From: Candidatus Moraniibacteriota bacterium
GTDB taxonomy: Bacteria; Patescibacteriota; Minisyncoccia; Moranbacterales; GCA-2747515
Direction: 5' to 3'
DNA length: 5,325 bases
Assembly: GCA_029938745.1 (NCBI GenBank)
Contig: JAOZUJ010000035.1
Location: 5,243-10,567 of the forward strand
Part shown: in pieces, positions 1-5,325 of the stretch
Layout: each line of letters opens with the position of its first letter
How positions within the stretch are numbered: the stretch's first letter is position 1
Made by a program: the position numbers and the translations under genes
The notes under the pieces: model-generated
Database searches by the model: none
Told to the model about the DNA's origin: nothing
What the model saw: the letters and a program-made list of their open reading frames with translations, nothing else

Positions 1-561
1 GGATTCACATTCATTGAGGTCATTATCGTTTTTACGATTATTTTTATTATGACAGCTGTACTTATGAGTGCGTCGTATAAAGATCGTGCAAAAAAGGAAT
101 TACAAGCTACTGCACGTGAGGTAACTGCAAGTATCCGTGAAGCACAAAATAATGCACTTACAGGGAAACAAAAAGGCACTCTCACAATGCCATGTGCGTT
201 TCAATTCCAAATGAATAGTGGCAGTTATCAAATTATGCAGACAGTAAGAAAATTGGATGAGGCTGATTGCAGTAATGCTATTACTAAATCTTTTTTTAAT
301 CCAGTGTCGTTACCATTAAATATAGAAATGGAGACCAGAGCGTTTGATCCCAATGCTACATCAGCTATAAATAATGGGGATATAATTGATTTTGATGTCC
401 CTTATGGGAAAATAACAATTGGTGGCAATTCAAGTTATACTGGTGATGAGGTTATTCTTTCTAAAAATAATAAATTTTATCATTTATGTGTGCATTCAAC
501 TGGTTTAATTGAAGATCATGGGATTACAGACAGTGCAGATAGGGTTTGTCCATTTCAGTAA
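1..561 (+). CDS. Type IV prepilin-like protein, FimT/GspH type (5' end missing)
   Basis: This is the 3' part (186 codons, stop TAA) of a prepilin gene whose start lies before the window. The first codons read GFTFIEVIIVF. This is the class III signal motif: prepilin peptidase would cut after the first glycine, leaving Phe at +1 and the conserved Glu at +5. Residues 2 to about 23 form the hydrophobic helix that anchors the subunit in the membrane before assembly. An amphipathic helix follows (RAKKELQATAREVTASIREAQNNAL), typical of FimT/GspH-like minor pilins, then a beta-rich C-terminal part with four cysteines. An internal ATG at position 49 lies inside the hydrophobic helix and is not the true start. 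The next pilin gene begins 6 bases downstream, so the two are probably cotranscribed. The pilin class is clear; the FimT/GspH subtype rests on helix style and gene order only. Confidence 0.85.
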   Translation, partial: GFTFIEVIIVFTIIFIMTAVLMSASYKDRAKKELQATAREVTASIREAQNNALTGKQKGTLTMPCAFQFQMNSGSYQIMQTVRKLDEADCSNAITKSFFNPVSLPLNIEMETRAFDPNATSAINNGDIIDFDVPYGKITIGGNSSYTGDEVILSKNNKFYHLCVHSTGLIEDHGITDSADRVCPFQ

Positions 562-567
562 AATATA

Positions 568-1317
568 ATGAATAAAAAAAGTACAATTAAAGAAATACAG
601 CAAAGCTCAGTAGGGTCAAATCCTCCTTCGCTAAAGCTATCTTTCCTACCGGCAGGTAGGCGGCGGACGAGGAAGGGCTTTTCGATTGGTGAAGTAATGA
701 TTGCAATGTTCATTTTAGTTTTTGGTATTATTGGGGCGGTCTTTCTTTCAGCGAGAAGTACGGCACAAATTGGAGATAGTCGCAATGCAATTATTGCAGC
801 GTCATTGGCACAGGAAGGTGTTGAATTGGTGCGTAATGTGCGTGATAATAATGTGACAGAGGAGAAGTGTGGCGCTAGTGGGTCTGAGAGGTGTACTGCT
901 TTTGATCCAGATTCCACATATGGATGGTGGTCACTCGGTGCGGGTGAATATCAATGTACTGTAGATCATAATTTTGAGGGTATGCAGGGCATGTTGTGTG
1001 CAGGTATTGGTGATCTAGAACAGTTGTATCTAAATCCATCAACTGGGCTTTATGAACATGGTACTGGAGATATGACTTCATTTAAGCGTTTGATTCTTAT
1101 TGAATATTATGACATTGATCAAAGCACAGTGCCATTTAATGATATTACGGATGAGGATGTGGCTGCAAAAATTACAAGTGTTGTGACATGGCAAAAGGAT
1201 GATGATCGTGATTTAAATTTGAAAAATACTACAGATGTTGAAAAAAATTGTAAAATTGGAAATCAGTGTGCGTATGCACAAACAACATTAACATCATGGA
1301 TTAATTATGGTGAATAG
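568..1317 (+). CDS. PilV-like type IV prepilin with repeat-encoded leader
   Basis: This encodes a 249-residue minor pilin-like protein. The unusually long 37-residue leader ends in RRTRKG, followed by FSIGEVMIAMF: cleavage after Gly37 leaves Phe +1 and Glu42 at +5. Residues 38-60 are the hydrophobic helix. The next helix carries ASLAQEGVELVRNVRDNN, the signature of PilV-like proteins common in Patescibacteria. The rest is a soluble domain with six cysteines, ending in beta-type sequence (KITSVVTWQ...). Leader residues 18-34 come from a palindromic repeat also found in the gene at 2134. No in-frame start codon lies between the repeat and the hydrophobic helix, so the repeat must be translated. 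The ATG at 568 is 6 bases after the previous stop and has no Shine-Dalgarno sequence, which suggests translational coupling. The likely role is a minor subunit in the pilus tip or priming complex. Pilin class is sure; PilV role is inferred. Confidence 0.88.
   Translation: MNKKSTIKEIQQSSVGSNPPSLKLSFLPAGRRRTRKGFSIGEVMIAMFILVFGIIGAVFLSARSTAQIGDSRNAIIAASLAQEGVELVRNVRDNNVTEEKCGASGSERCTAFDPDSTYGWWSLGAGEYQCTVDHNFEGMQGMLCAGIGDLEQLYLNPSTGLYEHGTGDMTSFKRLILIEYYDIDQSTVPFNDITDEDVAAKITSVVTWQKDDDRDLNLKNTTDVEKNCKIGNQCAYAQTTLTSWINYGE
619..668 (+). repeat. GC-rich palindromic repeat, copy 1, in frame in a prepilin leader
   Basis: This 50-bp element (28 of 50 bases G or C) matches 2158-2207 at 48 of 50 positions. 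It contains a perfect hairpin at 645-660 (CCTACC, loop GGCA, GGTAGG). An outer stem joins 621-626 to 662-667 but is broken here by T at 624 facing C at 664. It is read in frame as NPPSLKLSFLPAGRRR(T), just before the basic residues and glycine of the prepilin cleavage site. It is probably a member of a small dispersed palindromic family, but only two copies are visible. Confidence 0.85.
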
Positions 1318-1334
1318 CAGTAATTAAGAATTAA

Positions 1335-1377
1335 CCCAGCCTATATTGTCCAAAGGACAAAATATGGCGGGCAGGTA
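1335..1377. repeat. Intergenic hairpin element upstream of the third pilin gene
   Basis: An imperfect inverted repeat fills most of the 71-base gap between the second and third pilin genes. The left arm GCCTATATTGTCC (1339-1351) and right arm GGACAAAATATGGC (1355-1368) flank an AAA loop. They pair over 12 positions with one mismatch (A1345/A1361) and one bulged base (T1365). The tail GGCAGGTA (1370-1377) is identical to an 8-mer in the coding repeats at 651-658 and 2190-2197, hinting at a related element family. No T-run follows, so it does not look like a terminator. It could be a dispersed palindrome or an RNA structure limiting translation of the next gene. Confidence 0.6.
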
Positions 1378-1388
1378 AATAAAAAGAA

Positions 1389-2117
1389 ATGAAAAATTTG
1401 TTTGTAAACAAAAAATATAATATAAAAAAAGGATTTACACTGGTAGAAGTAATTGTGTCAATTTTTATATTTGCAATTATGATGACATCAATTTCTGGTA
1501 TTTTTGCACGGCAAATTAGTTCATATAAAAAAACGCGCATAATGGCAAATGATTTGGAGAATGCACAGTTCGCACTAAATTATGTTGCAAAAACATTGCG
1601 TACGTCATCGATTATCGGCTATGGATCAGGTAATGGATACACAAATTTGATGGATGAAATAGAAGCTGGTCCTAACAACACAAATGATTTTTTTAGCAAA
1701 CTCTTAGATCCAAATGCGAGTTTGATTATTTATGATTTTTCACAAGAAGCATGTGTTAAGTTCACGTTTAAAAATGCTATTGCAAATAAATATGCGCATC
1801 CTGCACTCTGGATGGAATCGCAATCAAGTGTTGGGATACAAGATATCCAAGAATGTGTAAATCCAAGTACGTGGTCTCAAAATCTAGGTACCCTTAAAGA
1901 TCAGCGGCTGACAACTGGAGAAGTGACAGGAGCTTTTAAAATTGCACCGACACGTTATCAAGATGTGATAGGATCTCGTACAACAGATACAATTGGACGA
2001 GCAACGGTAAGTATGAGAGTTGTGCCAAGTGAATCTGCCGTTAAAGATCATGTTGAACCAGTATATATTCAGAGTTCCACATCTCTGAGAGATTATCCGT
2101 CTGATTTGAGTTTTTAA
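1389..2117 (+). CDS. PulJ/GspJ-like type IV prepilin
   Basis: This encodes a 242-residue prepilin. The 15-residue basic leader (MKNLFVNKKYNIKKG) is followed by FTLVEVIVSIFIFAIM: cleavage after Gly15 gives Phe +1 and Glu20 at +5. The hydrophobic helix covers residues 16-38. The following helix (MANDLENAQFALNYVAKTLRTSS) resembles the PulJ/GspJ pattern, in which an N-terminal helix ends in an Arg-Ser/Gln-rich turn. The remaining 170 residues are soluble, with only two cysteines, which could form one disulfide. Unlike the genes on either side, its leader is short and carries no repeat, so it shows the normal leader of this operon. The start is fixed by an in-frame TAA at 1380. The only SD-like bases are AGG at 1373-1375, 13 bases upstream, in the tail of the hairpin element. 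The likely role is a minor pilin in the same tip complex; the GspJ assignment is tentative. Confidence 0.87.
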   Translation: MKNLFVNKKYNIKKGFTLVEVIVSIFIFAIMMTSISGIFARQISSYKKTRIMANDLENAQFALNYVAKTLRTSSIIGYGSGNGYTNLMDEIEAGPNNTNDFFSKLLDPNASLIIYDFSQEACVKFTFKNAIANKYAHPALWMESQSSVGIQDIQECVNPSTWSQNLGTLKDQRLTTGEVTGAFKIAPTRYQDVIGSRTTDTIGRATVSMRVVPSESAVKDHVEPVYIQSSTSLRDYPSDLSF

Positions 2118-2133
2118 ATAAAATTTAAGATTT

Positions 2134-3774
2134 ATGAAACAAATAGTAATAAAAAACAATCCGCCTTCGCTGAAGCTATCTTTCCTACCGGCAGGTAGGC
2201 GGCGGACAAAGAAAGGGTCTGTACTAGTCTTTGCGCTTATTATATTGTCATTTATTTTAGTGACGGCATTTTCGTTAGCTGCTGTTTCGTTGATAGAGCG
2301 AAGGAGTTCGGGCGCGTCTGTTAATTCATCAACGGCATTTCAAAATTCTGATGAGGGAATGGAGGAATTTTTGCAACAATTATACAAAGAATTGGATCCA
2401 AATGATGATCTTGCACGAATGGGCATGCAACTCAATGATATTTATGGGAGTGGATATGTTTGTTGTGATAGTGCTGGACCTGTGGGGTGTCCTTCGATGG
2501 ATCCAGCTGCACCAGCACGCATCGGAAGTCAGGATACAGAATTTATTATTACAGCATATAAAGAAGGAACTGGTGTAGTTGCAGGAAGTGGTGGATGGGA
2601 GCAGACTATTCCAATTACAACTTGTACTGAACCACTTGCGAATGTGTCGCGGTTTCGGGCTACGGGGAATTATAATAATGCATCGCGTGCTGTTTTTTTG
2701 AAGTTGCGGGATAGTTTGACACGAGGGCTTGTGGCGCATTGGTCATTTGAGGATCGAGCAAATGTTGCACGGATTACAGAAAAAAGTAAGAGAGACGAAA
2801 GAATTTCATATTTAGCACAAGATTATTCAAAGCAAGATCATACATTGACATTGTGTAATTTGTTGAGCACTGGTGCAATTGATGTTGATACTACTGATGA
2901 TGGTCAGTATGATGCAGAAATTGCAGAGTTTACAGGATGTACATATGCTGATCCAGGGGGGATGAATCCGAATCGTGGGTATGCCGATTCATCCATGGGG
3001 CACAAAGATAGTCCACCGACTGATGATGATGAATACAACGCAGACGGATCGTGGAGGGAAGGAATTGTAAAAGAAGACCCTAATACTACCACTCCTCCTG
3101 CTGGCGGTACTAGTGGTGCTATGGATGATGATTCAAACTCAGAGGCATTGTATTTTGATGGCAGTAATCATTATCTTGCAACGTGGTTTCAAGCTAGTTG
3201 TAACGCAGATGATATTAATTGCATAGAAAATGGCGATGATAAACTTGATCTTAAAGGTGCAGATGGCAATGCAGATGGAATCGCTATTTCTGTGTGGGTA
3301 AAAACTAGTGATAGTGGAACAATTGTTGCAAAACGAAAAAATAATAAGGGATATCGAATACTTGTACGAAACAGTGGTCATGTACGTTTTGAATTAGATA
3401 GATCATCAGGACCTCCTATAAACATTGAGACAAGCGGAATCAATGATGATGAATGGCATCATATTGTTGCTTTGTGGCGTGATGGTGGTAGCGCTAGTGG
3501 CACAATGAGAATTTATGTTGATGGTGACGAAGAGGATGATAAGTCATTTAATTATGGTAGTATTATGGATACACTAGGTGCGCCATTGACAATTGGAGCA
3601 ACTTTGAATGATGTTGGTAATTCGAGTAATTATTTTACAGGAACGATTGATGATGTGCGGATTTGGAATCGTGCTTTGACGGAGTGTGAGGTATCACGTT
3701 TGTGTAAGGATGTGGTTGATACAACGAGTTTATCGAGTGGTGTACCAAATTGTTTTGTTCCAACAGGATGTTAA
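2134..3774 (+). CDS. PilX/GspK-like tip protein with C-terminal LamG domain
   Basis: This encodes 546 residues. A leader of 28 residues, containing the palindromic repeat at residues 9-25, ends RRRTKKG. It is followed by a hydrophobic helix SVLVFALIILSFILVTAFSL (29-48). Position +5 is Phe, not Glu; loss of Glu5 is known in GspK-type tip pseudopilins. Residues 50-195 form a pilin-like region with a Cys-rich patch (YVCCDSAGPVGC). From 198 (GLVAHWSFED) a LamG/concanavalin-like jellyroll begins. Its later strands are clear: ALYFDGSNHYL (338-348), ISVWVKTSDSGTIVAKR (385-401), EWHHIVALWRDG (440-451), MRIYVDG (458-464), PLTIGA (484-489) and GTIDDVRIWNRAL (503-515). An acidic, Cys-containing stretch of roughly 90 extra residues separates the first strand from the rest. 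There are twelve cysteines in total. LamG domains often bind sugars or matrix proteins, so a surface or adhesive tip is likely; the ligand is unknown. No SD precedes the ATG, 16 bases after the previous stop. A terminator follows. Confidence 0.85.
   Translation: MKQIVIKNNPPSLKLSFLPAGRRRTKKGSVLVFALIILSFILVTAFSLAAVSLIERRSSGASVNSSTAFQNSDEGMEEFLQQLYKELDPNDDLARMGMQLNDIYGSGYVCCDSAGPVGCPSMDPAAPARIGSQDTEFIITAYKEGTGVVAGSGGWEQTIPITTCTEPLANVSRFRATGNYNNASRAVFLKLRDSLTRGLVAHWSFEDRANVARITEKSKRDERISYLAQDYSKQDHTLTLCNLLSTGAIDVDTTDDGQYDAEIAEFTGCTYADPGGMNPNRGYADSSMGHKDSPPTDDDEYNADGSWREGIVKEDPNTTTPPAGGTSGAMDDDSNSEALYFDGSNHYLATWFQASCNADDINCIENGDDKLDLKGADGNADGIAISVWVKTSDSGTIVAKRKNNKGYRILVRNSGHVRFELDRSSGPPINIETSGINDDEWHHIVALWRDGGSASGTMRIYVDGDEEDDKSFNYGSIMDTLGAPLTIGATLNDVGNSSNYFTGTIDDVRIWNRALTECEVSRLCKDVVDTTSLSSGVPNCFVPTGC
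2158..2207 (+). repeat. GC-rich palindromic repeat, copy 2, in frame in a prepilin leader
   Basis: This is the second copy of the 50-bp element, differing from 619-668 at two positions (2163 and 2172). Its folding is intact. The outer stem TCCGCC (2160-2165) pairs perfectly with GGCGGA (2201-2206). A small TTC/GAA hairpin lies at 2166-2174, and a strong CCTACC-GGCA-GGTAGG hairpin at 2184-2199. The whole could fold as a three-way junction. It is translated in the same frame as copy 1 (NPPSLKLSFLPAGRRR) and sits at the same place in the leader, directly before the KKG cleavage site. Confidence 0.85.
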
Positions 3775-3811
3775 TTATAACAAGATGAAATTATAATTTT
3801 TGTGATAAAAT

Positions 3812-3842
3812 AAAGCCTCTTATTTTTTATGAGAGGTTTTTT
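3812..3842 (+). terminator. Rho-independent terminator after the pilin operon
   Basis: The stem CCTCTTAT (3816-3823) pairs with ATGAGAGG (3829-3836), with one G-T wobble. The loop is TTTTT and a run of six T follows directly (3837-3842), continuing T-rich to 3848. Three A upstream can extend the stem into the T-run. It lies 38 bases after the stop of the LamG gene and ends the operon before ligA. Confidence 0.85.
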
Positions 3843-3871
3843 GTTTTTGATTTATGGTGTAGAATAGGAAA
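3837..3871 (+). promoter_or_regulatory. Possible ligA promoter with a leaderless or near-leaderless start
   Basis: The 35 bases between the terminator stem and the ligA ATG contain TAGAAT (3860-3865), one base off the -10 consensus and preceded by TG. A start about seven bases downstream would fall at or next to the ATG at 3872, giving a leaderless transcript. No convincing -35 box lies at the normal distance, as that position is the T-run of the terminator. This is a weak, sequence-only call. Confidence 0.3.
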
Positions 3872-5325
3872 ATGGTTATAAAATTATCAAAAGAACAAGC
3901 GATGGATCGTGTTGCGAAATTGACTGATGAAATTGATCGGTTGCGTGTTTTATATCATGTAAAGGATGATCCAAGCGTGGATGATGTGGTGTATTCGTCG
4001 CTTATGGATGAATTGCGAGGATTGGAAGGCATGTATCCGGAGTTGAAGAGTCCGACAAGTCCCACACAGAGAATTGGTGGAATTCCACTGGAAAAATTCA
4101 AAAAAACACAGCACAAAGTGAGACAGTGGTCTTTTGATGATTTATTTGATTTTAATGAACTGAAAAAATGGGAAGAAAAAATCATGCGCATGATCGTAAA
4201 GGCAGGTTTTGTAAATAAAAAACCAGAGTATTGCTCAGAAATTAAAATTGATGGCTTGAAGATCATTTTGACATATGAAAAGGGAGTGCTCATTACAGCG
4301 GCAACGCGTGGTGATGGTGTAATTGGAGAGGATGTGACACATAATATCAAAACAATTCATAGTGTGCCACTGACACTAAAATATCCAATTGATATTGTTG
4401 TAGTAGGGGAGGTGTGGTTGCCAGAGAGTGAGCTCAAAAGAATAAATAAAGAAAGAGAAAAAACGGGAGAAGCAAAATTTGCCAATGCTCGTAACGCAGC
4501 GGCTGGCTCTATACGACAGCTAGATCCTGCTGTGGCAGCACAGCGTGGCTTGGAAATGTTTGTGTATGATATTGATCTGATTAATGGCAATGATAACTAT
4601 TTTAATAATCCACATACACAAATAGATGAGTTGGAATTATTGGAAGAGTTGGGATTTAAGACAAATCAATCGTATCAATTATGTAATAGTATTGGTGACA
4701 TTGAAACATTGTATCGATCCTGGGTAGATAAAAGGAATGTGCAAGAATATGCAATCGATGGAATTGTGATCAAAATTAATGACAGAAATGTGCAGGACAC
4801 ACTTGGTTTTACAGGGAAGAGTCCGCGGTTTGCAATTGCATATAAATTTCCCGCAGAAAGAACAACAACTGTCGTGGAAGATATCACGGTACAAGTAGGT
4901 CGCACAGGTGTGCTGACACCTGTGGCACATCTACGTCCGGTATCTGTAGCAGGCTCAACTGTATCGCGTGCAACTTTGCACAATGCTCAAGAGATCGCGC
5001 GACTTGGTGTGAAGATCGGTGACACTGTTGTGATACAAAAAGCGGGAGATATCATCCCGGAGATTATTGAAGTGCTTACGAATATGCGGACAGGCGATGA
5101 ACGAGATTTTGATATGATCAGCGCATGTGAGGAAATGTGTGGTGGTGCAATTATAAAAGATACAATTGGTATAAATGGTGAAGAAGAGAGCGCAGCATAT
5201 TATTGTAAAGATAAAAATTCTTTTGTCATTCAAAAAGAACGTTTGCGTCATTTTGTGTCAAAGAAAGGCATGAATATTGATGGGTGTGGTGAAAAAATTA
5301 TTGAACAGTTAATGAATGAGGGTAT
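3872..5325 (+). CDS. ligA: NAD-dependent DNA ligase LigA (3' end beyond the window)
   Basis: Replicative DNA ligase that seals nicks using NAD+ through a lysine-AMP intermediate. The first 484 codons are present. Domain Ia (about 1-65) contains LYHVKDDPSVDDVVY, matching the NAD-binding residues Tyr28, His29, Asp38 and Tyr41. The next residue, usually Asp, is Ser42. The adenylation domain has the catalytic motif EIKIDG with Lys125, ATRGDG (144-149), FANARNAAAGSIRQLDP (203-219), DGIVIK (296-301) and YKFP (324-327). The usual Arg of VRGE is Val178. The OB fold carries VQVGRTGVLTPVAHL and IGDTVVIQKAGDIIPE. The zinc-finger region has Cys419, Cys423 and Cys445, but Ser450 stands where the fourth Cys is expected. 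The HhH domain starts at HFVSKKGMNIDGCGEKI and is cut at the window edge. The ATG at 3872 keeps the normal N-terminal helix; the next ATG (3902) would shorten it. AGGAA at 3866-3870 is too close to act as a standard SD. It is separated from the pilin operon by a terminator. Confidence 0.96.
   Translation, partial: MVIKLSKEQAMDRVAKLTDEIDRLRVLYHVKDDPSVDDVVYSSLMDELRGLEGMYPELKSPTSPTQRIGGIPLEKFKKTQHKVRQWSFDDLFDFNELKKWEEKIMRMIVKAGFVNKKPEYCSEIKIDGLKIILTYEKGVLITAATRGDGVIGEDVTHNIKTIHSVPLTLKYPIDIVVVGEVWLPESELKRINKEREKTGEAKFANARNAAAGSIRQLDPAVAAQRGLEMFVYDIDLINGNDNYFNNPHTQIDELELLEELGFKTNQSYQLCNSIGDIETLYRSWVDKRNVQEYAIDGIVIKINDRNVQDTLGFTGKSPRFAIAYKFPAERTTTVVEDITVQVGRTGVLTPVAHLRPVSVAGSTVSRATLHNAQEIARLGVKIGDTVVIQKAGDIIPEIIEVLTNMRTGDERDFDMISACEEMCGGAIIKDTIGINGEEESAAYYCKDKNSFVIQKERLRHFVSKKGMNIDGCGEKIIEQLMNEG

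Noticed and set aside
49..561. Separate gene starting at the ATG at position 49
   Set aside because: The frame is open from base 1 and reads the GFTFIEV pilin motif upstream; that ATG lies within the membrane helix.
645..660. CCTACC/GGTAGG hairpin as a transcription terminator
   Set aside because: No T-run follows, it lies inside a coding region, and the downstream pilin genes appear to need readthrough.
555..917. Open frame on the minus strand opposite the PilV-like gene (120 codons)
   Set aside because: It lies antisense to a clear prepilin gene, resembles no family I recognise, and has no start signals. The other minus-strand frames opposite the pilin and ligA genes are likewise shadows.
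1331..1540. Minus-strand frame across the intergenic hairpin (69 codons)
   Set aside because: Its C-terminal part is just the complement of the hairpin element, and the rest is antisense to the signal region of the third pilin gene.
619..2207. The two repeats as part of a CRISPR array or as insertion sequence ends
   Set aside because: There are only two copies about 1.5 kb apart with normal pilin genes between them. There is no regular spacing, no transposase and no target duplication.
2882..2920. EF-hand or dockerin-type calcium loop in the Asp-rich stretch of the LamG protein
   Set aside because: The Asp/Gly spacing near residues 250-263 only partly fits, and the final acidic ligand position is missing. 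It is kept only as an acidic insert.
1..3774. UGA recoding (as in some Patescibacteria)
   Set aside because: The four visible stops are TAA or TAG, but no in-frame TGA occurs in any gene and conserved glycines use GGN. Four stops are too few to support recoding.

Overview
The window is AT-rich bacterial DNA with every gene on the + strand. It holds a run of four type IV pilin-like (minor pilin / pseudopilin) genes, a rho-independent terminator, and the first two thirds of ligA (NAD-dependent DNA ligase). The pilin genes lie 6, 71 and 16 bases apart and read as one operon. The style suggests a member of the Candidate Phyla Radiation (Patescibacteria, Parcubacteria-like). The grounds are a PilV-like 'LAQEGVELVRNVRDNN' motif, a LamG-bearing last pilin, almost no Shine-Dalgarno sequences, and short GC-rich palindromic repeats in an AT-rich background. 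This placement is inference from family resemblance; no rRNA or other phylogenetic marker except ligA is present.

Layout: 1-561 is the 3' part of a FimT/GspH-like prepilin, starting exactly at its cleavage glycine. 568-1317 is a PilV-like prepilin. 1335-1377 is an intergenic hairpin element. 1389-2117 is a PulJ/GspJ-like prepilin. 2134-3774 is a large PilX/GspK-like protein with a C-terminal LamG (concanavalin-like) domain. 3812-3842 is the terminator. 3872 to the window end is ligA, cut off in its helix-hairpin-helix region.

The four pilin-like proteins most likely form the initiating tip complex of a type IV pilus or related pseudopilus. The 546-residue LamG protein would be the exposed, possibly adhesive, tip subunit. 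All four have an even number of cysteines (4, 6, 2, 12), which fits disulfide-stabilised folds outside the membrane. ligA appears to be an unrelated, separately transcribed housekeeping gene.

The most unusual feature is a 50-bp GC-rich palindromic repeat present twice, in the same reading frame, inside the leader peptides of the second and fourth pilin genes. The shared block of 20 codons ends exactly at the predicted prepilin-peptidase glycine. Five of its six base differences are synonymous. The repeat-encoded peptide should be removed when the leader is cleaved, so the leader may be a safe harbour for a mobile palindrome, or a leader cassette shared between genes.
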